Below, piece after piece: positions 11,122 to 21,127 of a stretch of DNA of 64,000 nucleotides. Numbering within the stretch: the stretch's first letter is position 1; every line of letters begins with the position of its first letter. A model generated the notes under the pieces. That model was not told the origin of the DNA and did no database searches. It was given only the letters and a program-made list of their open reading frames with translations. The stretch is from the NCBI GenBank assembly GCA_035610835.1, contig CM069452.1, forward strand, positions 71,396,919-71,460,918, written 5' to 3'. Position numbers and translations under genes: made by a program. This stretch comes from Ophiura sarsii. Its lineage: Eukaryota; Echinodermata; Ophiuroidea; Amphilepidida; Ophiuridae.

Positions 11122-12560
11122 GTTTCGACCCAAAACCACTTCATCCCATGGTCGTTTCATCCCCGTGTAATATTCATACCTACAAACCATTGATAGTCCA
11201 TTGATTCGCTCGATATATAGCACACATCACAGCGGGTAACGCGGGGATCGATTACAGAGCAATACACCCTGAACTATATGCACGTCTTCGTATCTACATG
11301 TACTACTTTACTAAAATATGGGGCCGCGCCGGTGAATCGCTCACCACGGAACGGCTCAGCGAGCATAGCGGCAATCGATTACAGGGCAATTACACCGTGA
11401 ACTTATGCACGCCGCCGCCTTTCCGTATCTACTTCTTAAGGCTGGGTTCACATAGGAGTATACTATTCGGGTATACGGTGCACGTTTTGCAGGGCACGCG
11501 TATAGCTTGAATCGAAACAATGTAATTTCATACTACCAGGTCACATAAGAGGGCACTATTCGAAAAGGCCGTATACCTGCGTATAGTGTAGTATAGTATA
11601 GTATACCGGGAATCGTGCGTGTTCGATTTTCGTGCACCGTATACCGGCCCGTTTGGAGGAAGCAGCTGCAATTCGTGTGTACAGGCGTTCTGAATTTCCC
11701 CAATCACGATTTATAAACAATGTATTGCGTAGAATAGGGTAAGTTAGAAAAATAGGACTCCTTTGTACTCATTTTATTGCAATTTAATAGACCGAGTAGG
11801 GCTCGCGTGCTATCCTATGTGACTCGCCGTGCCCGTATAGCGTATACCGAATACCGTATACCGTATATCGTATACCGTATATCGTATACCGTATACCGTA
11901 TACCGTATACTTCTATGTGAACCCAGCCTTACGGAATTCTTTACTACGATCACGGGGCCCGGGGAATCGCTCACGGACGGCTAAGCAAGCGTAGCGGGGG
12001 TCAATTACAGGGCAATACACAGTGAACTTACGCACGCCGTCTTTACTACTTTACGCGGAATCGCTCACGTAACGGCTCAGCGGACATAGCAGGGATCGAC
12101 TAGGGCAATACACCCTGAACGGGAAGTGTCAACCCTTTTATTTTGATGATCAACTTTTGTTTCTAAGTTCGAGAATATTAGATATATGTACATACAAGTA
12201 TACATTTATAGAAAGGAAATTTGATAAGGAATCCAATGGTGATATCAATGTGATACCAAATAAACTGCATTTTGAGAAACTAACCAAAAAGCTATTTTGT
12301 GATCCTCATTTTTTAGACAACATAAATAAAAAACAAAATTTGGCCACGGTACTTTTTTCTAATACAGATTTTTGTAAACCAGAAAATGTTGTCAAGGATC
12401 GCATTTTTTCTTTTTACACAAGGCTTAGTTTTGGAAATAATGCTTAAACACCGGCAAAGTGTAAATTTAAGGGTGTTTCAACTTTGCATACATTTAGCTA
12501 GAAATGGATGCATATCTCGAGTTTAAAATCCATAATTGAAAAAATGAGAAATGGTATTCA
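11122..12560. repeat. Internal duplication copy 1 (carries MITE)
   Basis: It runs from the CATCCCATGGTCGTTTC repeats through GC-rich segments rich in GGGGATCGATTACAG-like and AATCGCTCACGGA-like units to a 96-codon open frame (12157-12447). Copy 2 matches with two differences: the 490-bp MITE is absent there, and about 150 bp after GGTACTTTTTT are absent. The frame (starting MFLSSRILDI) resembles no family I recognise. Confidence 0.85.
11439..11928. mobile_element. MITE, GGCTGGGTTCAC ends, TTA-flanked
   Basis: TIRs AGGCTGGGTTCACATAG and CTATGTGAACCCAGCC with TTA at both sides (11436-11438 and 11929-11931), as expected for PIF/Harbinger-type elements. The interior is rich in GTATA and CGTATACCGTATACC microsatellite. 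It is absent from the equivalent place in copy 2 (about 12880), which gives a near-empty site. Confidence 0.85.
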
Positions 12561-13355
12561 TTCATCCCATAGTCGTTTCGACCCAAAACCACTTCATCCC
12601 ATAGTCGTTTCATCCCCGTGCAATATTCATACCAGTACAAACCATTGATTGTCCATTGATTCGCTCGATATAGCACACATCACAGCGGGTAACGCGGGGA
12701 TCGATTACAGAGCAATACACCCTGAACTATATGCACGTCTCTCCGTATCTACTACTTTACTAAAATATGGGGCCGCGCCGGTGAATCGCTCACGGAACGG
12801 CTCAGCGAGCATAGCGGCAATCGATTACAGGGCAATTACACCGTGAACTTATGCACGCCGCCGCCTCTCCGTATCTACTTCTTTACTACGATCACGGGGC
12901 CCGGGGAATCGCTCACGGACGGCTAAGCAAGCGTAGCGGGGATCGATAAAAGGGCAATACACCGTGAACTTACGCACGCCGTCTTTACTACTTTACGCGG
13001 AATCGCTCACGTAACGGCTCCGTGGACATAGCGGGGATCGACTAGGGCAATACACCCTGAACGAGAAGTGTCAACCCTTTTATTTTGATGATCAACTTTT
13101 GTTTCTAAGTTCGAGAATATTAGATATAAGTACATACAAGTATACATTTATAGAAAGGAAATTTGATAAGGAATCCAATGGTGATATCAATGTGATACCA
13201 AATAAACTGCATTTTGAGAAATTAACCCAAAAGCTATTTTGTAATCCACATTTTTTAGACAACATAAATAAAAATAAAAATTTGGCCACGGTACTTTTTT
13301 GGAAATGGATGCATATCTCGAGTTTAAAATCCATAATTGAAAAAATGAGAAATGG
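12561..13355. repeat. Internal duplication copy 2
   Basis: Second copy of the unit at 11122, without the MITE. The open frame (13099-13371) is shortened by an internal deletion relative to copy 1. Confidence 0.85.
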
Positions 13356-13948
13356 TAGTAAAAGTCCGTAAAAGCATACCTGATAGTTTGATATATTTTT
13401 AGTTATGTTGTCTGAAAATTCGTAAAACTTCCTTCAAATTTGAACTTCTAGAAAACATCGATTTAGTAAAAATATTGACATTTTCTACCATTTAAAAATG
13501 TTCACGGAATACACGGGCGTGTGAACTATTTTCCGAAGTAAAGGGGTCTACCGTCTATATGTCACATTGTCATGGGTTGACAAAATAACACGGCTGTCGG
13601 CTCGTCTTCGCGAGATGTCGTGTGTCGCAATTTGGCTATTTTTCAACCGTGTCGCATGCTAACTTAAAAATTAGCTAAAAGTCGCGTGACGCAAAATAAG
13701 TTTAGAAAGGCCTATTATTTTCTCCTGTGGTAAAAAATAACGGTACCGTTTACAGAGATAATACAATTATGACATTACTGTGATGTATGAGAAACCGAAT
13801 AAATAATAATGATATTATCTACATTTATCATACTCTCCCGTCCCGTCCGCGCTCACTTTTGCCAAAGAGGAAAGAAAAGGGAAAAGGAGAAAGAAAGGAA
13901 AGGGAGGAAGAGAAGGAGAGGAAGATAAAAGGGAAAAGGAAAGAGAAA

Positions 13949-14421
13949 CCCGCGGCTATTATAGTTTTACCCCATTCAAAACAGAGTTGTCAGAAACCTT
14001 TCCCAATTTTCAAAGTCTATCTCAAGGACTACTGAACCAATACTAGGCATGTTTGTAGTTATTTAAATGCATATCCCATAGTGATTCCAAATATGGTAAT
14101 TAAATTAAACAATTTTGACAATTTTTGAAACATTTTGTAAAATGTTAGAATATCGTCTGCAGACGCCTGCCGCGTGCAAAGTGTTTTAACACTGTCCATG
14201 CGGCAGGCGTCTGCAGATGACATTCCAAAATGTTTCATAATGTCAACATTATTGAAGTTCATTACCAAATTTGGAATCACCATGAGAAATGCATTGCAAT
14301 AAGTACAAACGTGCTTAGCATTAGTTCAGTTATCCTCGAGATAGACCTTGAAAGTTGGGAAAGGTTACTGAAAAATCTGTTTTGTAAATGGTAAAATTAA
14401 TAGCCACGTAGAAAGTGTTAA
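13949..14421. mobile_element. Head-to-head dimer of the CCACGCGG MITE
   Basis: Two family copies meet in opposite orientation at GTGTTTTAACAC (about 14177-14190), forming a palindrome of about 470 bp; the central CGTCTGCAGACGCCTGCCGC and its complement are almost perfect. The outer ends are CGCGGCTATTA and TAGCCACGTAGAAAGTGTTAA. The full transcript would fold as one hairpin. Confidence 0.85.
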
Positions 14422-15404
14422 TATTGACCCTTAATTAGTCATTTTTGACTACTTTTTGACGGTCAACTAAGATAATACACCACATACATTGAAGTCAACT
14501 TTCGCTGAATACTTAATCCCCCTTCATTAGGGACGCTATTAGTTGGTCGTTGCGATAACTGACAGATGGATGTGTGAATGCCTCCTTTCACGCTACAGGG
14601 GCTAATCTTTATAATTCGCTATAAGTTTTGGACAATATTGATTACATGAATGGAAGCGAGTGGGGGACGCTCAATAAATGAATTACATAAATAATCACAC
14701 AAAACAAAAAGAATTCAAAACTATTTTGCAACACTAATTCTGTTCTAGGTAGCCAAACTAGGCCATATTTAAAATTATAAACAAATGTGTCCTTTTGTCT
14801 TAATATTATGTACTACTTTACTTATTTATTTAAACTAATATCATGTGAAATAAATACGCTTCGTAACATAATTTTTAAGTCTTATCCTTGCGTTTGAGAC
14901 CAACAATTAAAATTTTAAAAAAGTGTCGATATTCATTCCATTTATATGCACATATCATGATGGCGATAATTTTATATGTGGCTATCAATCATTGCTTTTA
15001 ACTCACATTTTTTTAACATGTTGTGAGATAGGCTTTATGCTTAACTGAGTTGTTTACACCAGAGTCCATGGTCTCAGGTTTAACGAATTACGGTTATGGG
15101 GACGGAAATTCATGGGGACATTGTATGAATATTCTTGTGTTGTGATTAAGTGGCCCAAATGGCCCCAGGTTTGGTCTGAGACGATCAGGGTTTGGTGGCA
15201 CGATACCATCGGCGCACCAAAGACACGTACCATGATGACATTGCCGTCCGGCTAATTCGCCTCCAATCCGGCAGCAGCAGCACCCCACGCAAATTGCCTC
15301 TCCCGATCCCGCCTAACTAACTCCGAGTCCCCGACCGGGTCCCCGACGCCCAGCTATCCCCGGGATTAGCTGGCCTTGATCCCCGGCGGATCCCCGGGTA
15401 CCCC
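14422..15404. other. Unassigned segment inside composite block
   Basis: AT-rich until about 15060, then abruptly GC-rich (15230-15404) with CCCCGGG-rich repeats such as GATCCCCGG. No exon recognised. Confidence 0.45.
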
Positions 15405-17350
15405 CATTTGGCAGCGCATGACACCATTAACATTCCCGGCGTGCCGACGGCTGTGCACGGGTCGCTATCCCCAGGCTCACACCGCCATGGACAACCGAAC
15501 AAACGCCCCGTGCAAGTGCCGCCTTGCTATTCACCCCGAGATGAGCCCAAGAAACCACTCCCCCAATAGCTGCGCATTTGAGTTCCTCTCCCCGGAACCA
15601 ACAAGTCAATATAACTATCCTCATTTTAATTTCTCTAATTTGAATGTGCTACTGCTAGTATTAATGTCAACCCGTATCTATAAAAATGATCCTATAGACC
15701 TATAGCCGCATTTTAAATTCAAGTGATGGAGGTTTTATGAATTTCAGCGAAATTAAATTCTTATTTATATCGTTTGCCGTAAGAAGGAATAGCAAAATAA
15801 TATTCAATTATTTTGTTCCAAATTACCTTACACGAAGGGTTTCATTTATTAGCTTGGCATTTGTAAACATTTTTTGTTACTTGGTGTTTCAGCCCAATGT
15901 ATGTTTGAAGTTGTTAACATTTGAAATGTAAATGAATAGGCCTTGAATATAATATTCTTGTATTTATATGCATCGCGAAGTCGCATATCCATTTGGCAGC
16001 GCATGACACCATTAACATTCCCGGCGCGCCGACGGCTGTGCACGGGTCGCTATCCCCAGGCTCACACCGCCATGGACAACCGAACAAACGCCCCGTGCAA
16101 GTGCCGCCTTGCTATTCACCCCAAGATGAGCCCAAGAAACCACTCCCCCAATAGCTGCGCATTTGAGTTCCTCTCCCCGGAACCAACAAGTCAATATAAC
16201 TATCATCATTTTAATTTCTCTAATTTGAATGTGCTACTGCTAGTATTAATGTCAACCCGTATCTATAAAATGATCCTATAGACCTATAGCCGCATTTTAA
16301 ATTCAAGTGATGGAGGTTTTATGAATTTCAGCGAAATTAAATTCTTATTTATATCGTTTGTAAGAAGGAATAGCAAAATAATATTCAATTATTTTGTTCC
16401 AAATTACCTTACACGAAGAGTTTCATTTATTAGCTTGGCATTTGTAAATCATTTTTTGTTACTTGGTGTTTCAGCCCAATGTATGTTTGAAGTTGTTAAC
16501 ATTTGAAATGTAATAGGCCTTGAATATAATATTCTTGTATTTATATGCATCGCGAAGTCGCATCCATTTGGCAGCGCATGACACCATTAACATTCCCGGC
16601 GCGCCGACGGCTGTGCACGGGTCGCTATCCCCAGGCTCACACCGCCATGGACAACCGAACAAACGCCCCGTGCAAGTGCCGCCTTGCTATTCACCCCGAG
16701 ATGAGCCCAAGAAACCACTCCCCCAATAGCTGCGCATTTGAGTTCCTCTCCCCGGAACCAACAAGTCAATATAACTATCCTCATTTTAATTTCTCTAATT
16801 TGAATGTGCTACTGCTAGTATTAATGTCAACCCGTATCTATAAAAATGATCCTATAGACCTATAGCCGCATTTTAAATTCAAGTGATGGAGGTTTTATGA
16901 ATTTCAGCGAAATTAAATTCTTATTTATATCGTTTGTAAGAAGGAATAGCAAAATAATATTCAATTATTTTGTTCCAAATTACCTTACACGAAGGGTTTC
17001 ATTTATTAGCTTGGCATTTGTAAACATTTTTTGTTACTTGGTGTTTCAGCCCAATGTATGTTTGAAGTTGTTAACATTTGAAATGTAAATGAATAGGCCT
17101 TGAATATAATATTCTTGTATTTATATGCATCGCGAAGTCGCATCCATTTGGCAGCGCATGACACCATTAACATTCCCGGCGCGCCGACGGCTGTGCACGG
17201 GTCGCTATCCCCAGGCTCACACCGCCATGGACAACCGAACAAACGCCCCGTGCAAGTGCCGCCTTGCTATTCACCCCGAGATGAGCCCAAGAAACCACTC
17301 CCCAATAGCTGCGCATTTGAGTTCCTCTCCCCGGAACCAACAAATCAATA
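15405..17350. repeat. Satellite-like tandem array, about 580-bp units, 3.4 copies
   Basis: CATTTGGCAGCGCATGACAC starts units at 15405, 15990, 16565 and 17145 (spacings 585, 575, 580). Each unit joins a GC-rich 200-bp half to an AT-rich 380-bp half. Units differ by only a few substitutions and small indels, so the array is young or homogenised. Open frames on both strands (for example 61-112 codons) repeat with the unit and break at indels, so they do not look maintained as protein. Confidence 0.95.
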
Positions 17351-17485
17351 TTTCAATTGGGATAAAACCGTAACGGGATGAAACCGTAACGGGGATGAAA
17401 CGGCTTCGGGATGAACCGGTATTGAGATGAAACGGTAGCCGAAATTATTGGGATGAAACCGTTTTGGGATGAAACGACGTGTTTC

Positions 17486-17981
17486 CAATGGAACCTATCT
17501 TATCTAATAGTATAAAGCGTAACCAGTTCAGAACATAGACATACAAGACATAGGCCTATAAATGGCCAAAAGTGGATTAAACCTTTTTTCTTACTAGGAG
17601 ATTTACATTGAAGCTGTTGTTTTCATGTGTTTTTTTAGTCTTTTTGTTTGTTTGATTGTTAATTTTGGTAGTGTTAAGTTGTTTGTTAAAAAAAATATAT
17701 AATATTTTTTTAATTCATTCTTACAACAACAACATTGGTAGTACATTCAAAAAATTCACAAAATGTTTCAAAATTGTCAACATTATTGGCGTATGAAGAA
17801 GTATCGAACAGCCGTCACCATACACTCTCTAGTCTTATTGCTGATTATCAATTCTGTAAACAAGAGGTTGCAACTATGGCTCCCTCAAACTGAGGGCCTT
17901 TCTTCGTCGTCAAATGGCGGAAATACTGATCCAGCGAACTTGATGCTGAAAATGCTGAAAACCGTGACCGTTAGCCCTATG
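17486..17981. other. Unassigned DNA with MITE scrap
   Basis: A short fragment of the CCACGCGG family interior (CAAAATGTTTCAAAATTGTC, near 17758) is all that is recognised. Confidence 0.4.
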
Positions 17982-19318
17982 TACGAGGGTTGGTCATTAA
18001 GTTATGAAAGTGATCATGGTGTGGGAGGCATGAGTAATTTTATTGAGCGATAGTGTGATCAATTGTCTTTCAAACAAATCATTTTTGGACTTGTAAGTAT
18101 AAACTATGACGAGTCACATAAGTACACTCTGGACACTGCCTGAAATCTGTCAATAATTGGCTGGATATGCAATAGGTTGAAATATGGGTCGATTGATATA
18201 TTTGCGTATATCTCGGCAATGCAAGCATAGAAACAGATAACACTTGGTAGTTGGTACAGAGTAACGTTGCACAATAATCTATGTTTGACATTCTTTTTTA
18301 GAAGGGACCATCTCAAATACGTTTTGAGATGGGAAGGGAAAGGGAAATCCGCAAAAATAAACAATAGAAAACTACAAAGGACAGAGAACAATGGAGGGAT
18401 TATTATTGAATAAATTGATGTGTGATGTAAAGCAATAATAGTGGGGATTTCAAAAGGAGCTGATCATAACATTTCCTCAAACCGTTGGAATTATGTGACG
18501 ATTATTCTCCACATCTAGTAGCTCAAAAGATAGCAGTAATAAGAGAGGTTGTGGCAGCCATATTTGATTGATGCGTTCATGTATATCTTCATTTTGATTA
18601 TCAAAATAATTATACACATTGATTTATTAAGCATTTTTTCGATGTTTCTGATTATATTCTGAAGGCACAGTAAGCTTAAAATTATCTGGTGAAATTCATG
18701 ATTTTCGCTATTTTTGGCCCATTTCAAAAGTATCTGCTGTCTGCGCATGCGCATATTTTCTGTAGGTTTCATGTGAACAAGTTCAGATAATTGGTTAACT
18801 ATCTAATGGAATCGCCCAAACTGGTTAATTTCTTGGATTTGTCCTCTCTTTTTTGATTTTCCTCAACATTAGTGATTCACTGACTGGGCATTTTTCAATG
18901 AAAAAGGGCTATTTGAAATACTGATATTTGTATACTTTTTATTCAAATTGCTTCTCCTTACTTTTTCCTCTTATACTACATATATTTCAAATTTGACAGG
19001 GATTAAATTTATTGTCTTGTATCATATTCATGCCAAAAAAATTGGATTTACCTGCTTCTGTGTCATGTTATGCAATCTTCTTAACACGTGTTTCTTACAA
19101 ACATTTCAAATTTCCCGCCAAATAATTTATTTAGCAGTGTCCAAAGTGTACTTACTTTAAGCTAATGCTATGACGTCATAGTTTATACTTAGAAATCCAA
19201 AAGTGTATTGTTGGAAAGACGAAGGTTCATACTTTGTATTGATAACACTATCTCTCAATAGAATTACTCATGTATCCCATACCATAATCACTTTCATAAC
19301 TTAATGACCAACCCTCGC
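17982..19318. mobile_element. Long inverted-repeat element, CGAGGGTTGGTCATTAAG ends
   Basis: Arms of about 165-200 bp: 17982-18145 and 19120-19318. Ends read ACGAGGGTTGGTCATTAAGT and its complement, next to TA. The terminal motif and the 1.34-kb length resemble mariner-type elements, but the 1-kb core shows no transposase frame, so it is either a non-autonomous derivative or a ruined copy. Confidence 0.6.
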
Positions 19319-19456
19319 ATGTATTTGAAAAGGGCAGAATCATTCGAAGCTCCAAATAAAATACAAAATGACCCAGCAGTCGGTCCATTTTGTTAAAAAT
19401 GTAATACTTTAGTAAATAGAATGATATACTTTATACTTTATACTTGTTAGCTTTAT

Positions 19457-19588
19457 TTAACACTTTCCACGCGGCTCATTAGTTTTACCATACACAAACC
19501 AGATTATTCAGGAAACCGTTTCCCAACTTTTAAGGTCTTTCTCAAGAAGGATTACTGAACCAATACTAGGCATGTTTGTACTTATTGA
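19457..19588. mobile_element. CCACGCGG MITE fragment
   Basis: Begins TTAACACTTTCCACGCGGC and runs through GAACCAATACTAGGCATGTT, then is interrupted by the G-tract element; the far half is missing. Confidence 0.75.
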
Positions 19589-19590
19589 TT

Positions 19591-19895
19591 GCCAGTGGCG
19601 GATACAGGGGGGGGGGGGGGCGGGGGGGGGGGGGGGGGGGGGCGGGCGCCCCCCGTAAAATTTTTCAATATACCCTGATATACCTTTAACGTGTACGCGT
19701 CCCCCGTAAAATTTGACAATATACCTTTTTTGTGTACCACTATACCTTTTTCAGAGATATAGCAAATTGGTACATTTGGCACTTGTACCCTGCGATTTAT
19801 TTATTTTTGCCGGTTTTGGGACAACCACATCGCTACCCCCCCCACCCCCCCCCCCCTCCCCCCCCCCCCCCCCCCCCCCTCCCCCCAGGGACTTT
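19591..19895. mobile_element. G-tract element, GTGGCGGATACAGGGG end
   Basis: The left end GTGGCGGATACAG is followed by more than 30 nearly pure G, the right end is more than 40 nearly pure C. The interior has two CCCCCGTAAAATTT..CAATATACC repeats. It sits in a CCACGCGG MITE. Terminal GTGGCGGAT-CAGGGGG is a known pattern of hAT-type ends in animals; assignment here is tentative. Confidence 0.5.
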
Positions 19896-20089
19896 TGTTG
19901 CTATGTGTAGTTGATATTGATTTTATATCGGTGAGAATGTGTAAAATATCTGGCGTTGCTGATCTAGCAAGCCCACATCAACTCTTTATGTACCTACCTG
20001 TGGTGAACAAGTCAAGAGCATGAAGGTGTGTTTTAGTGATGTCATGGACTTTGAGCGACACTATGGGAGGAGATAGTTGTAGATCGAAT

Positions 20090-20400
20090 TTGAAGAGGGT
20101 AGGGGTGTGTGACTGGGCATTCTCAAAGGGGCTTACCGAACTGACACACCCTAAATTGGGGGTCTTGGCGAACGGCGGCCAAGTTGAAAACATTCCCGCC
20201 GAAGTGTTTTTAAAGTAAATTAGGACAAATTGGGCTAAATTTACCAAAATTGGGTGTATTTGGGGCAACTAGCTCGGCGCTAGAGTTTGGATTGCTTTAT
20301 GAGCGGCGACAGGTCGTGAAAAGGGGGTCTTTGTCCCCGCACATACCCGTATGACCAATATACGTGAGTACCCCCCCCCCCCCCCCCCCCCGGCCCGGAT
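20090..20400. mobile_element. GGGGTACTCACGTATATTGG element (minus copy)
   Basis: Reverse-oriented relative of 52797-53226: shared pieces are GGGGCTTACCGAACTGA and the complement of GGGTACTCACGTATATTGG followed by a C-run at about 20371-20391. Confidence 0.65.
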
Positions 20401-21020
20401 CTTAACCTTGTACTCTAACCAAAAGTGCATCAATCCGTTTAAGCCGGGTGCAGATATGAGTCCTGACATGGTCAAACACAGTCCTGCTTCGGCCTGAGAA
20501 TGATAAATATAAATGTGACCTGTTCCCACAAAACCCGACATAAGTCGCCAGAACACTTATGGAGATACAGCTCAATAGAGTTGTCACAAATCAATAGAAA
20601 ACAAAGGAATTTTCAGGAGAAATATATTGATTTTTCATTGGCGAAAGTTTGAGCAATTATGACAAGTGATACATCATTTTAAAACTTGTTATTTATTTTC
20701 AGCATTTTCAATCTCAACAAATCAGAAAAAAATATTTGTCAGCACTTATGTCTTGTTTTGTGGGAGCAGGTCACAAAAATGTGAACCCAGAAATGTATCA
20801 TAATAGGGCCCATCAAGTTGATGGAATTAACCCCAATGAAAGTTTGCCTGACTTTCCGTATAGGAATGTCAAAAGCACCTGATATGAAAATGAGTTTTGC
20901 CCAAATCTAATAGATTCTATCGACGCCACCACCACCGTCTGGTACGATTCGAATATTTTGAAGCGCGCCCTCTCACGTCCATTCGCTATAAATGATAGCG
21001 CCCTCTATTGATTCAGTATT
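20401..21020. other. Upstream flank of SUMO gene
   Basis: No repeat ends recognised. A purine-rich GAAAATGAG stretch and the phrase GATAGCGCCCTCTATTGATT (20994) precede the promoter region. Confidence 0.4.
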
Positions 21021-21024
21021 GTGA

Positions 21025-21033
21025 ACCGGAAGT
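21025..21033 (+). promoter_or_regulatory. ETS-type motif upstream of SUMO
   Basis: ACCGGAAGT lies about 90 bp before the start codon. ETS/GABP sites are common in housekeeping animal promoters without a TATA box; use here is inference from position and sequence. Confidence 0.4.
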
Positions 21034-21115
21034 AAAATTAAAAATACCCGGATGTTACCCAGCGTGCGTATTTCACGTTAGCGCACATTTTTCTGCACAC
21101 AAAACCGCATCAACC

Positions 21116-21127
21116 ATGTCAGAACAG
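21116..21127 (+). CDS. SUMO1: SUMO exon 1 (coding part)
   Basis: Encodes MSEQ and ends at CAG/GTAAGG, phase 0. Human SUMO1 likewise splices after MSDQ. Intron 1 is 226 bp. Confidence 0.93.

Larger units (their letters stand above)
11050..17485. mobile_element. 6.4-kb composite block bounded by inverted GTTTCATCCC arrays
   Basis: The left edge (11050-11163) has about six units of CGTTTCATCCC / CGTTTCGACCC. The right edge (17360-17485) has about seven units of the reverse complement GGGATGAAACG, ending GGGATGAAACGACGTG against GTCGTTTCATCCC on the left. Such repeated inverted subterminal motifs are typical of transposase-binding ends in large DNA transposons. Between them lie an internal tandem duplication, MITE insertions and a satellite-like array; no transposase was recognised. 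Whether the arrays delimit one mobile unit or are two fragments of a repeat is not settled, and no clean target duplication is visible. Confidence 0.45.

Noticed and set aside
15376..17381. Repeated 60-112-codon frames on both strands as a repeat-protein gene
   Set aside because: The frames repeat only because the DNA is tandemly repeated, and are shifted or cut by indels between units.
19713..19914. Proline-rich frames
   Set aside because: Translation of a poly-C run.
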